Shown: positions 1-13,740 of the stretch, piece after piece
How the letters are laid out: every line of letters begins with the position of its first letter
Position numbering within the stretch: position 1 is the stretch's first letter
Notes under the pieces: generated by a model
Database searches by the model: none
What the model saw: only the letters and a program-made list of their open reading frames with translations
What the model was told of the DNA's origin: nothing
Position numbers and translations under genes: made by a program
NCBI RefSeq assembly: GCF_029227915.1
Contig: NC_079879.1
Coordinates: 30,882,501-30,946,500, forward strand
Direction: 5' to 3'
DNA length: 64,000 nucleotides
Source: Hydractinia symbiolongicarpus
Lineage: Eukaryota; Cnidaria; Hydrozoa; Anthoathecata; Hydractiniidae

Positions 1-1489
1 CGTTTTAGTGGTGAAAAGATAATTTAAAAAATCGTTCTGGAAATGGGTTTACTCACAGGGTACTTTCTTTGTAAACATTCGACTATACGGGACAAGCCCG
101 GGATTTAGGGAAATCGTGGTATTTCGTTTGCCGGCGATTAAACCTCTTTCATTAAGCGTCTCATTAAAAATGAAAACATTTTTGGAAACTACAAGTCTCA
201 TGCGTTTTAGTGGTGAAAAGATAATTTAAAAGATCGTTCTGGAAATGGGTTTACTCACAGGGTACTTTCTTTGTAAACATTTAACTATACGGGCCGAGCC
301 CGGGATTTACGGGAAATCGCGGGTTTTCGTTTGCCGGCGATTAAACCTCTTTCATTAAGCGTCTCATCAAAAATGAAAACATTGTTGAAAACTTCAAGTC
401 TCATGCGTTTTAGTGGTGAAAAGATAATTTGAAAAATCGTTCTGGAAATGGGTTTACTCACAGGGTACTTTCTTTGTAAACATTCGACTATACGGGACAA
501 GCCCGGGATTTAGGGAAATCGTGGTATTTCGTTTGCCGGCGATTAAACCTCTTTCATTAAGCGTCTCATTAAAAATGAAAACATTTTTGGAAACTACAAA
601 TCTCATTCGTTCTAGTGTGCAGAAATAATTTGAAAAATCGTTCGGGAAATCAGTTTACTCCCTGGGTACTTTCTTTATATACATTCAACTATACGGGCCA
701 AGCCCGGGATTTACGGGAAATCGCGGGTTATCGTTTGCCGACGATTAAACTTCTTTTATTTAGCGTCTCATCAAAAATGAAAACATTTTTGAAAACTACA
801 AGTCTCATGGGCTTTAGTGGTGAAATAATAATTTAAAAAATCGTTCGGGAAATGAGTTTACTCCCTGGGTACTTTTTTTGTATACTTTTGACTATACGGG
901 CCGAGTCCGGGATTTACGGGAAATTGCAGGTTTTCGTTTGCCGGCGATTGAACTCCTTTTATTCAGCGTTTCATCAAAAATGAAAACATTTTTGAAAACT
1001 AAAAGTCTCATGCGTTTTAGTGGTGAAAAGATAATTTAAAAAATCGTTTTGGAAATGAGTTTACTCACAGGGTAATTTCTTTGTATACATTCGACTATAC
1101 GGGCCAAGCCCGGGATTACAGGAAATCGCGGGTTTTCGTTTGACGGCGATTAAACCACTTTCACTAAGCGTCTCATCAAAAATGAAGACAATTCTGAAAA
1201 CAACAAGTCTCATGCGTTTTAGTGGTGAAAAAATAATTTAAAAAATATTTCGGGAAATGAGTTTACTCCCTGGGTACTTTCTTTGTATACTTTTGACTAT
1301 ACGGGCCGAGTGCGGAATTTACGGGAAATCGCGGGTTTTCGTTTGCCGGCGATAAACTCCTTTTATTCAGCGTCTCATCAAAAATGAAAACATTTTTGAA
1401 AACTACAAGTCTCATGCGTTTTAGTGGTGAAAAAATAATTTAAAAAACCGTTCTGGAAATGAGTTTACTCACAGGGTACTTTCTTTGTA
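1..1489 (+). repeat. Array segment related to the 10.3-11.5 kb region
   Basis: About seven monomers that precede the 3,849-bp duplication. From about 600 the sequence corresponds closely to sequence 9,723 bp downstream (608 with 10331), and by about 1447 the spacing has become 9,927 bp (matching 11374). One extra monomer therefore lies in the downstream copy. The segment includes the first TGCAG-type monomer at 608 and 202-bp monomers with GATTTAGGGAAATC. Confidence 0.7.
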
Positions 1490-4400
1490 TACATTCGACT
1501 ATACGGGCCAAGCCCGGGATTTACGGGAAATCGCGGGTTTTCGTTTGCCGGCGATTAAACTTCTTTTATTAATCGTCTCATCAAAAATAAAAACATTTTG
1601 GAAAACTGCAAGTCTCATGCGTTTTAGTTATGAAAAAAAAATTTAAAAAATCGTTCGGGAAATGAGTTTACACCCTGGGTACTTTCTTTGTATACATTCG
1701 ACTATACGGGACAAGACTGTGATTTACGTGAAATCGCGGGTTTTCGTTTGCCGGCGATTAAACCTCTTTCATTAAGCGTCTCATTAAAAATGAAAATATT
1801 TTTGAAAACTACAAGTCTCATGCGTTTTAGTGGTGAAAAAATAATTTAAAAAATCGTTCGGGAAATGAGTTTACTCCCTGGGTACTTTCTTTGTATACTT
1901 TTGACTATACGGGCCAAGCCCGGGATTTACGGGAAATCGCGGGTTTTCGTTTGCCGGCAATTAAACTTCTTTTATTCAGCGTCTCATCAAAAATGAAAAC
2001 ATTTTTAAAAACTACAAGTCTCATGGGCTTTAGTGGTGAAATAATAATTTAAAAAATTGTTCGGGAAATGAGTTTACACCCTGGGTACTTTCTTTGTATA
2101 CTTTTGACTATACGGGCCGAGTCCGGGATTTACGGGAAATCGCAGGTTTTCGTTTGCCGACGATTAAACTTCTTTTATTTAGCGTCTCATCAAAAATGAA
2201 AACATTTTTGAAAACTACAAGTCTCATGCGTTTTAGTGGTGGAAAAAATATTTTAAAAAATCGTTCGGGAAATGAGTTTACTCCCTGGGTACTTTCTTTG
2301 TAAACATTCGACTATACGGGACAAGCCCGGGATTTAGGGAAATCGTAGTATTTCGTTTGCCGGCGATTAAACCTCTTTCATTAAGCGTCTCATTAAAAAT
2401 GAAAACATTTTTGGAAACTACAAGTCTCATTCGTTCTAGTGTGCAGAAATAATTTGAAAAATCGTTCGGGAAATTAGTTTAATCCCTGGGTACTTTCTTT
2501 ATATACATTCAACTATACGGGCCAAGCCAGGGATTTACGGGAAATCGCGGGTTTTTGTTTGCCGGCGATTAAACCACTTTCACTAAGCGTCTCATCAAAA
2601 ATGAAGACATTTCTGAAAACTACAAGTCTCATGCGTTTTAGTGGTGAAAAAATAATTTAAAAAATCGTTCTGGAAATGAGATTACTCACAGGGTACTTTC
2701 TTTGTATACATTTAACTATACGGGCCAAGCCCGGGATTTACGGGAAATCGCGGGTTTTCGTTTGCCGGCGATTAAACCTCTTTCATTAAGCGTCTCATCA
2801 AAAATGAAAACATTGTTGAAAACTACAAGTCTCATGCGTTTTAGTGGTGAAAAGATAATTTGAAAAATCGTTCTGGAAATGGGTTTACTCACAGAGTACT
2901 TTCTTTGTAAACATTCGAATATACGGGACAAGCCCGGGATTTAGGGAAATCGTGGTATTTCGTTTGCTGGCGATTAAACTGTTTTCATTAAGCGTCTCAT
3001 TAAAAATGAAAACATTTTTGGAAACTACAAGTCTCATTCGTTCTAATGTGCAGAAATAATTTAAAAAATCGTTCGGGAAATCAGTTTACTCCCTGGGTAC
3101 TTTCTTTATATACATTCAACTATACGGGCCAAGCCCGGGATTTACGGGAAATCGCGGGTTTTCGTTTGCCGACGATTAAACTTCTTTTATTTAGCGTCTC
3201 ATCAAAAATGAAAACATTTTTGAAAACTACAAGTCTCATGGGCTTTAGTGGTGAAATAATAATTTAAAAAATCGTTCGGGAAATGAGTTTACTTCCTGGA
3301 TACTTTTTTTGTATACTTTTGACTATACGGGCCGAGTCCGGGATTTACGGGAAATCGCAGGTTTTCGTTTGCCGGCGATTAAACTCCTTTTATTCAGCGT
3401 TTCATCAAAAATGAAAACATTTTTGAAAACTAAAAGTCTCATGCGTTTTAGTGGTGAAAAGATAATTTAAAAAATCGTTTTGGAAATGAGTTTACTCACA
3501 GGGTACTTTCTTTGTATACATTCGACTATACGGGCCAAGCCCGGGATTACAGGAAATCGCGGGTTTTCGTTTGCCGGCGATTAAACCACTTTCACTAAGC
3601 GTCTCATCAAAAATGAAGACATTTCTTAAAACTACAAGTCTCATGCGTTTTAGTGGTGAAAAAATAATTTAAAAAATCTTTCGGGAAATGAGTTTACTCC
3701 CTGGGTACTTTCTTTGTATACTTTTGACTATACGGGCCGAGTGCGGAATTTGCGGGAAATTTCGGGTTTTCGTTTGCCGGCGATTAAACTCCTTTTATTC
3801 AGCGTCTCATCAAAAATGAAAACATTTTGGAAAACTACATGTTTCATGCGTTTTAGTGATGAAAAAAAAATTTAAAAAATCGTTCGGGAAATGAGTTTAC
3901 ACCCTGGGTACTTTCTTTGTATACTTTTTACTATATGGGCCAAGTCCGGGATTTACGGGAAATCGCGGGTTTTCGTTTGCCGGCGATTAAACTTCTTTTA
4001 TTCAGCGTCTCATCAAAAATGAAAACATTTTTGAAAACTACAAGTGTTATGCGTTTTAGTGGTGAAAAAATAATTTAAAAAATCGTTCTGGAAATGAGAT
4101 TACTCACAGGGTTCTTTCTTTGTATACATTTAACTATACGGGCCAAGCCCGGGATTTACGGGAAATCGCGGGTTTTCGTTTGCCGGCGATTAAACCTCTT
4201 TCATTAAGCGTCTCATCAAAAATGAAAACATTGTTGAAAACTACAAGTCTCATGCGTTTTAGTGGTGAAAAGATAATTTAAAAAATCGTTCTGGAAATGG
4301 GTTTACTCACAGGGTACTTTCTTTGTAAACATTTGACTATACGGGACAAGCCCGGGATTTAGGGAAATCGTGGTATTTCGTTTGCCGGCGATTAAACTCC

Positions 4401-5338
4401 TTTTATTCAGCGTCTCATCAAAAATGAAAACATTTTGGAAAACTACAAGTTTCATGCGTTTTAGTGATGAAAAAAAAATTTAAAAAATCGTTCGGGAAAT
4501 GAGTTTACACCCTGGGTACTTTCTTTGTATACTTTTCACTATATGGGCCAAGTCCGGGATTTACGGGAAATCGCGGGTTTTCGTTTGCCGGCGATTAAAC
4601 TTCTTTTATTCAGCGTCTCATCAAAAATGAAAACATTTTTGAAAACTACAAGTGTTATGCGTTTTAGTGGTGAAAAAATAATTTAAAAATCGTTCTGGAA
4701 ATGAGATTACTCACAGGGTACTTTCTTTGTATACATTTAACTATACGGGCCAAGCCCGGGATTTACGGGAAATCGCGGGTTTTCGTTTGCCGGCGATTAA
4801 ACCTCTTTCATTAAGCGTCTCATTAAAAATGAAAACATTTTTGGAAACTACAAGTCTCATTCGTTCTAGTGTGCAGAAATAATTTAAAAAATCGTTCGGG
4901 AAATCAGTTTACTCCCTGGGTACTTTCTTTATATACATTCAACTATACGGGCCAAGCCCGGGATTTACGGGAAATCGCGGGTTATCGTTTGCCGACGATT
5001 AAACTTCTTTTATTTAGCATCTCATCAAAAATGAAAACATTTTTGAAAACTACAAGTCTCATGGGCTTTAGTGGTGAAAAGATAATTTAAAAAATCGTTT
5101 TGGAAATGAGTTTACTCACAGGGCACTTTCTTTGTATACATTCGACTATACGGGCCAAGCCCGGGATTACAGGAAATCGCGGGTTTTCGTTTGCCGGCGA
5201 TTAAACCACTTTCACTAAGCGTCTGATCAAAAATGAAGACATTTCTGAAAACAACAAGTCTCATGCGTTTTAGTGGTGAAAAAATAATTTAAAAGATCTT
5301 TCGGGAAATGAGTTTACTCCCTGGGTACTTTCTTTATA
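1490..5338 (+). repeat. 19-monomer higher-order repeat, copy 1 (3,849 bp)
   Basis: This stretch is repeated immediately downstream at a constant spacing of 3,849 bp. The spacing breaks near 1480/5330, where the preceding sequences differ (CCGTTCTGG against TCTTTCGGG). It carries the marker ACAAGACTGTG at 1711 and TGCAG-type monomers at 2432, 3039 and 4862. Differences from copy 2 seen by eye are single bases at 2556, 2981, 2982, 3627 and 5124; the list may be incomplete. The edges are uncertain by tens of bases because both flanks are also satellite. Confidence 0.88.
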
Positions 5339-8300
5339 TACATTCGACTATACGGGCCAAGCCCGGGATTTACGGGAAATCGCGGGTTTTCGTTTGCCGG
5401 CGATTAAACTTCTTTTATTAATCGTCTCATCAAAAATAAAAACATTTTGGAAAACTGCAAGTCTCATGCGTTTTAGTTATGAAAAAAAAATTTAAAAAAT
5501 CGTTCGGGAAATGAGTTTACACCCTGGGTACTTTCTTTGTATACATTCGACTATACGGGACAAGACTGTGATTTACGTGAAATCGCGGGTTTTCGTTTGC
5601 CGGCGATTAAACCTCTTTCATTAAGCGTCTCATTAAAAATGAAAATATTTTTGAAAACTACAAGTCTCATGCGTTTTAGTGGTGAAAAAATAATTTAAAA
5701 AATCGTTCGGGAAATGAGTTTACTCCCTGGGTACTTTCTTTGTATACTTTTGACTATACGGGCCAAGCCCGGGATTTACGGGAAATCGCGGGTTTTCGTT
5801 TGCCGGCAATTAAACTTCTTTTATTCAGCGTCTCATCAAAAATGAAAACATTTTTAAAAACTACAAGTCTCATGGGCTTTAGTGGTGAAATAATAATTTA
5901 AAAAATTGTTCGGGAAATGAGTTTACACCCTGGGTACTTTCTTTGTATACTTTTGACTATACGGGCCGAGTCCGGGATTTACGGGAAATCGCAGGTTTTC
6001 GTTTGCCGACGATTAAACTTCTTTTATTTAGCGTCTCATCAAAAATGAAAACATTTTTGAAAACTACAAGTCTCATGCGTTTTAGTGGTGGAAAAAATAT
6101 TTTAAAAAATCGTTCGGGAAATGAGTTTACTCCCTGGGTACTTTCTTTGTAAACATTCGACTATACGGGACAAGCCCGGGATTTAGGGAAATCGTAGTAT
6201 TTCGTTTGCCGGCGATTAAACCTCTTTCATTAAGCGTCTCATTAAAAATGAAAACATTTTTGGAAACTACAAGTCTCATTCGTTCTAGTGTGCAGAAATA
6301 ATTTGAAAAATCGTTCGGGAAATTAGTTTAATCCCTGGGTACTTTCTTTATATACATTCAACTATACGGGCCAAGCCAGGGATTTACGGGAAATCGCGGG
6401 TTTTCGTTTGCCGGCGATTAAACCACTTTCACTAAGCGTCTCATCAAAAATGAAGACATTTCTGAAAACTACAAGTCTCATGCGTTTTAGTGGTGAAAAA
6501 ATAATTTAAAAAATCGTTCTGGAAATGAGATTACTCACAGGGTACTTTCTTTGTATACATTTAACTATACGGGCCAAGCCCGGGATTTACGGGAAATCGC
6601 GGGTTTTCGTTTGCCGGCGATTAAACCTCTTTCATTAAGCGTCTCATCAAAAATGAAAACATTGTTGAAAACTACAAGTCTCATGCGTTTTAGTGGTGAA
6701 AAGATAATTTGAAAAATCGTTCTGGAAATGGGTTTACTCACAGAGTACTTTCTTTGTAAACATTCGAATATACGGGACAAGCCCGGGATTTAGGGAAATC
6801 GTGGTATTTCGTTTGCTGGCGATTAAACTTCTTTCATTAAGCGTCTCATTAAAAATGAAAACATTTTTGGAAACTACAAGTCTCATTCGTTCTAATGTGC
6901 AGAAATAATTTAAAAAATCGTTCGGGAAATCAGTTTACTCCCTGGGTACTTTCTTTATATACATTCAACTATACGGGCCAAGCCCGGGATTTACGGGAAA
7001 TCGCGGGTTTTCGTTTGCCGACGATTAAACTTCTTTTATTTAGCGTCTCATCAAAAATGAAAACATTTTTGAAAACTACAAGTCTCATGGGCTTTAGTGG
7101 TGAAATAATAATTTAAAAAATCGTTCGGGAAATGAGTTTACTTCCTGGATACTTTTTTTGTATACTTTTGACTATACGGGCCGAGTCCGGGATTTACGGG
7201 AAATCGCAGGTTTTCGTTTGCCGGCGATTAAACTCCTTTTATTCAGCGTTTCATCAAAAATGAAAACATTTTTGAAAACTAAAAGTCTCATGCGTTTTAG
7301 TGGTGAAAAGATAATTTAAAAAATCGTTTTGGAAATGAGTTTACTCACAGGGTACTTTCTTTGTATACATTCGACTATACGGGCCAAGCCCGGGATTACA
7401 GGAAATCGCGGGTTTTCGTTTGCCGGCGATTAAACCACTTTCACTAAGCGTCTCATCAAAAATGAAGACATTTCTGAAAACTACAAGTCTCATGCGTTTT
7501 AGTGGTGAAAAAATAATTTAAAAAATCTTTCGGGAAATGAGTTTACTCCCTGGGTACTTTCTTTGTATACTTTTGACTATACGGGCCGAGTGCGGAATTT
7601 GCGGGAAATTTCGGGTTTTCGTTTGCCGGCGATTAAACTCCTTTTATTCAGCGTCTCATCAAAAATGAAAACATTTTGGAAAACTACATGTTTCATGCGT
7701 TTTAGTGATGAAAAAAAAATTTAAAAAATCGTTCGGGAAATGAGTTTACACCCTGGGTACTTTCTTTGTATACTTTTTACTATATGGGCCAAGTCCGGGA
7801 TTTACGGGAAATCGCGGGTTTTCGTTTGCCGGCGATTAAACTTCTTTTATTCAGCGTCTCATCAAAAATGAAAACATTTTTGAAAACTACAAGTGTTATG
7901 CGTTTTAGTGGTGAAAAAATAATTTAAAAAATCGTTCTGGAAATGAGATTACTCACAGGGTTCTTTCTTTGTATACATTTAACTATACGGGCCAAGCCCG
8001 GGATTTACGGGAAATCGCGGGTTTTCGTTTGCCGGCGATTAAACCTCTTTCATTAAGCGTCTCATCAAAAATGAAAACATTGTTGAAAACTACAAGTCTC
8101 ATGCGTTTTAGTGGTGAAAAGATAATTTAAAAAATCGTTCTGGAAATGGGTTTACTCACAGGGTACTTTCTTTGTAAACATTTGACTATACGGGACAAGC
8201 CCGGGATTTAGGGAAATCGTGGTATTTCGTTTGCCGGCGATTAAACTCCTTTTATTCAGCGTCTCATCAAAAATGAAAACATTTTGGAAAACTACAAGTT

Positions 8301-9187
8301 TCATGCGTTTTAGTGATGAAAAAAAAATTTAAAAAATCGTTCGGGAAATGAGTTTACACCCTGGGTACTTTCTTTGTATACTTTTCACTATATGGGCCAA
8401 GTCCGGGATTTACGGGAAATCGCGGGTTTTCGTTTGCCGGCGATTAAACTTCTTTTATTCAGCGTCTCATCAAAAATGAAAACATTTTTGAAAACTACAA
8501 GTGTTATGCGTTTTAGTGGTGAAAAAATAATTTAAAAATCGTTCTGGAAATGAGATTACTCACAGGGTACTTTCTTTGTATACATTTAACTATACGGGCC
8601 AAGCCCGGGATTTACGGGAAATCGCGGGTTTTCGTTTGCCGGCGATTAAACCTCTTTCATTAAGCGTCTCATTAAAAATGAAAACATTTTTGGAAACTAC
8701 AAGTCTCATTCGTTCTAGTGTGCAGAAATAATTTAAAAAATCGTTCGGGAAATCAGTTTACTCCCTGGGTACTTTCTTTATATACATTCAACTATACGGG
8801 CCAAGCCCGGGATTTACGGGAAATCGCGGGTTATCGTTTGCCGACGATTAAACTTCTTTTATTTAGCATCTCATCAAAAATGAAAACATTTTTGAAAACT
8901 ACAAGTCTCATGGGCTTTAGTGGTGAAAAGATAATTTAAAAAATCGTTTTGGAAATGAGTTTACTCACAGGGTACTTTCTTTGTATACATTCGACTATAC
9001 GGGCCAAGCCCGGGATTACAGGAAATCGCGGGTTTTCGTTTGCCGGCGATTAAACCACTTTCACTAAGCGTCTGATCAAAAATGAAGACATTTCTGAAAA
9101 CAACAAGTCTCATGCGTTTTAGTGGTGAAAAAATAATTTAAAAGATCTTTCGGGAAATGAGTTTACTCCCTGGGTACTTTCTTTGTA
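5339..9187 (+). repeat. 19-monomer higher-order repeat, copy 2 (3,849 bp)
   Basis: This is the tandem partner of the preceding copy, with markers at 5560 (ACAAGACTGTG), 6281, 6888 and 8711 (TGCAG type), each exactly 3,849 bp from its counterpart. Correspondence ends near 9184, where ATACATTCGAC in copy 1 is replaced by ATACTTTTCAC. About five mismatches in 3,849 bp make it a recent duplication or a recently homogenised pair, far more alike than adjacent monomers. Confidence 0.88.
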
Positions 9188-12100
9188 TACTTTTCACTAT
9201 ATGGGCCAAGTCCGGGATTTACGGGAAATCGCGGGTTTTCGTTTGCCGGCGATTAAACTCCTTTTATTCAGCGTCTCATCAAAAATGAAAACATTTTGGA
9301 AAACTACAAGTTTCATGCGTTTTAGTGATGAAAAAAAAATTTAAAAAATCGTTCGGGAAATGAGTTTACACCCTGGGTACTTTCTGTGTATACTTTTCAC
9401 TATATAAGCCAAGTCCGGGATTTACGGGAAATCGCGGGTTTTCGTTTGCCGGCGATTAAACTTCTTTTATTCAGCGTCTCATCAAAAATGAAAACATTTT
9501 TGAAAACTACAAGTGTTATGCGTTTTAGTGGTGAAAAAATAATTTAAAAAATCGTTCTGGAAATGAGATTACTCACAGGGTACTTTCTTTGTATACATTT
9601 AACTATACGGGCCAAGCCCGGGATTTACGGGAAATCGCGGGTTTTCGTTTGCCGGCGATTAAACCTCTTTCATTAAGCGTCTCATCAAAAATGAAAACAT
9701 TTTGGAAAACTACAAGTTTCATGCGTTTTAGTGATGAAAAAGAAATTTAAAAAATCGTTCGGGAAATGAGTTTACACCCTGGGTACTTTCTTTGTATACT
9801 TTTCACTATATGGGCCAAGTCCGGGATTTACTGGAAATCGCGGGTTTTCGTTTGCCGGCGATTAAACTTCTTTTATTCAGCGTCTCATCAAAAATGAAAA
9901 CATTTTTGAAAACTACAAGTGTTATGCGTTTTAGTGGTGAAAAAATAATTTAAAAATCGTTCTGGAAATGAGATTACTCACAGGGTACTTTCTTTGTATA
10001 CATTTAACTATACGGGCCAAGCCCGGGATTTACGGGAAATCGCGGGTTTTCGTTTGCCGGCGATTAAACCTCTTTCATTAAGCGTCTCATCAAAAATGAA
10101 AACATTGTTGAAAACTACAAGTCTCATGCGTTTTAGTGGTGAAAAGATAATTTAAAAAATCGTTCTGGAAATGGGTTTACTCACAGGGTACTTTCTTTGT
10201 AAACATTCGACTATACGGGACAAGCCCGGGATTTAGGGAAATCGTGGTATTTCGTTTGCCGGCGATTAAACCTCTTTCATTAAGCGTCTCATTAAAAATG
10301 AAAACATTTTTGGAAACTACAAGTCTCATTCGTTCTAGTGTGCAGAAATAATTTGAAAAATCGTTCGGAAAATCAGTTTACTCCCTGGGTACTTTCTTTA
10401 TATACATTCAACTATACGGGCCAAGCCCGGGATTTACGGGAAATCGCGGGTTATCGTTTGCCGACGATTAAACTTCTTTTATTTAGCATCTCATCAAAAA
10501 TGAAAACATTTTTGAAAACTACAAGTCTCATGGGCTTTAGTGGTGAAATAATAATTTAAAAAATCGTTCGGGAAATGAGTTTATTCCCTGGGTACTTTTT
10601 TTGTATACTTTTGACTATACGGGCCGAGTCCGGGATTTACGGGAAATCGCAGGTTTTCGTTTGCCGGCGATTAAACTCCTTTTATTCAGCGTTTCATCAA
10701 AAATGAAAACATTTTTGAAAACTACAAGTCTCATGCGTTTTAGTGGTGAAAAAATAATTTAAAAAATCTTTCGGGAAATGAGTTTACTCCCTGGGTACTT
10801 TCTTTGTATACTTTTGACTATACGGGCCGAGTGCAGAATTTACGGGAAATCGCGGGTTTTCGTTTGCCGGCGATTAAACTCCTTTTATTCAGCGTTTCAT
10901 CAAAAATGAAAACATTTTTGAAAACTAAAAGTCTCATGCGTTTTAGTGGTGAAAAGATAATTTAAAAAATCGTTTTGGAAATGAGTTTACTCACAGGGTA
11001 CTTTCTTTGTATACATTCGACTATACGGGCCAAGCCCGGGATTACAGGAAATCGCGGGTTTTCGTTTGCCGGCGATTAAACCACTTTCACTAAGCGTCTC
11101 ATCAAAAATGAAGACATTTCTGAAAACAACAAGTCTCATGCGTTTTAGTGGTGAAAAAATAATTTAAAAAATCTTTCGGGAAATGAGTTTACTCCCTGGG
11201 TACTTTCTTTGTATACTTTTGACTATACGGGCCGAGTGCGGAATTTACGGGAAATCGCGGGTTTTCGTTTGCCGGCGATTAAACTCCTTTTATTCAGCGT
11301 CTCATCAAAAATGAAAACATTTTTGAAAACTACAAGTCTCATGCGTTTTAGTGGTGAAAAAATAATTTAAAAAACCGTTCTGGAAATGAGTTTACTCACA
11401 GGGTACTTTCTTTGTATACATTCGACTATACGGGCCAAGCCCGGGATTTACGGGAAATCGCGGGTTTTCGTTTGCCGGCGATTAAACTTCTTTTATTAAT
11501 CGTCTCATCAAAAATGAAAACATTTTGGAAAACTACAAGTCTCATGCGTTTTAGTGATGAAAAAAAAATTTAAAAAATCGTTCGGGAAATGAGTTTACAC
11601 CCTGGGTACTTTCTTTGTATGTATTCGACTATACGGGACAAGACTGTGATTTACGTGAAATCGCGGGTTTTCGTTTGCCGGCGATTAAACCTCTTTCATT
11701 AAGCGTCTCATTAAAAATGAAAATATTTTTGAAAACTACAAGTCTCATGCGTTTTAGTGGTGAAAAAATAATTTAAAAAATCGTTCGGAAAATGAGTTTA
11801 CTCCCTGGGTACTTTCTTTGTATACTTTTGACTATACGGGCCAAGCCCGGGATTTACGGGAAATCGCGGGTTTTCGTTTGCCGGCAATTAAACTTCTTTT
11901 ATTCAGCGTCTCATCAAAAATGAAAACATTTTTAAAAACTACAAGTCTCATGGGCTTTAGTGGTGAAATAATAATTTAAAAAATTGTTCGGGAAATGAGT
12001 TTACACCCTGGGTACTTTCTTTGTATACTTTTGACTATACGGGCCGAGTCCGGGATTTACGGGAAATCGCAAGTTTTCGTTTGCCGGCGATTAAACTTCT

Positions 12101-13740
12101 TTTATTTAGCGTCTCATCAAAAATGAAAACATTTTTGAAAACTACAAGTCTCATGCGTTTTAGTGGTGGAAAAAATATTTTAAAAAATCGTTCGGGAAAT
12201 GCGTTTACTCCCTGGGTACTTTCTTTGTAAACATTCAACTATACGGGACAAGCCCGGGATTTAGGGAAATCGTAGTATTTCGTTTGCCGGCGATTAAACC
12301 TCTTTCATTGAGCGTCTCATTAAAAATGAAAACATTTTTGGAAACTACAAGTCTCATTCGTTCTAGTGTGCAGAAATAATTTGAAAAATCGTTCGGGAAA
12401 TTAGTTTAGTCCCTGGGTACTTTCTTTATATACATTCAACTATACGGGCCAAGCCTGGGATTTACGGGAAATCGCGGGTTTTCGTTTGCCGGCGATTAAA
12501 CCACTTTCACTAAGCGTCTCATCAAAAATGAAGACATTTCTGAAAACTACAAGTCTCATGCGTTTTAGTGGTGAAAAAATAATTTAAAAAATCGTTCTGG
12601 AAATGAGATTACTCACAGGGTACTTTCTTTGTATACATTTAACTATACGGGCCAAGCCCGGGATTTACGGGAAATCGCGGGTTTTCGTTTGCCGGCGATT
12701 AAACCTCTTTCATTAAGCGTCTCATCAAAAATGAAAACATTGTTGAAAACTACAAGTCTCATGCGTTTTAGTGGTGAAAAGATAATTTAAAAAATCGTTC
12801 TGGAAATGGGTTTACTCACAGGGTACTTTCTTTGTAAACATTCGACTATACGGGACAAGCCCGGGATTTAGGGAAATCGTGGTATTTCGTTTGCCGGCGA
12901 TTAAACATCTTTCATAAGGCGGCTCATTAAAAATGAAAACATTTTTGGAAACTACAAGTCTCATTCGTTCTAATGTGCAGAAATAATTTGAAAAATCGTT
13001 CGGGAAATCAGTTTACTCCCTGGGTACTTTCTTTATATACATTCAACTATACGGGCCAAGCTCGGGATTTACGGAAAATCGCGGGTTTTCGTTTGCCGGC
13101 GATTAAACTTCTTTTATTTAGCGTCTCATCAAAAATGAAAACATTTTTGAAAACTACAAGTCTCATGGGCTTTAGTGGTGAAATAATAATTTAAAAAATC
13201 GTTCGGGAAATGAGTTTACTCCCTGGGTACTTTTTTTGTATACTTTTGACTATACGGGCCGAGTCCGGGATTTACGGGAAATCGCAGTTTTTCGTTTGCC
13301 GGCGATTAAACTCCTTTTATTTAGTGTTTCATCAAAAATGAAAACATTTTTGAAAACTAAAAGTCTCATGCGTTTTAGTGGTGAAAAGATAATTTAAAAA
13401 ATCGTTTTGGAAATGAGTTTACTCACAGGGTACTTTCTTTGTATACATTCGACTATACGGGCCAAGCCCGGGATTACAGGAAATCGCGGGTTTTCGTTTG
13501 CCGGCGATTAAACCACTTTCACTAAGCGTCTCATCAAAAATGAAGACATTTCTAAAAACTACAAGTCTCATGCGTTTTAGTGGTGAAAAAATAATTTAAA
13601 AAATCTTTCGGGAAATGAGTTTACTCCCTGGGTACTTTCTTTGTATACTTTTGACTATACGGGCCGAGTGCGGAATTTACGGGAAATCGCGGGTTTTCGT
13701 TTGCCGGCGATTAAACTCCTTTTGTTCAGCGTCTCATCAA
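9188..13740 (+). repeat. Related 20-monomer higher-order unit (third copy)
   Basis: From about 9.69 kb this stretch matches sequence 4,052 bp downstream (GTTATG at 9921 and 13973; CCGTTCTGG at 11374 and 15426). From about 11.73 kb the spacing drops to 3,849 bp (11741 with 15590). The change equals one 203-bp monomer, the one bearing ACAAGACTGTG at 11638, which is absent from the next copy. TGCAG-type monomers lie at 10331, 12359 and 12966. The first 500 bp repeat motifs from the end of the previous unit. Confidence 0.75.

Noticed and set aside
285-500. Recurring 60-73-codon open frames on both strands throughout the array
   Set aside because: They are by-products of the repeat. Peptide changes follow monomer variants with no sign of protein constraint; frames with identical content appear on opposite strands over the same bases, and indels among monomers disrupt them freely.
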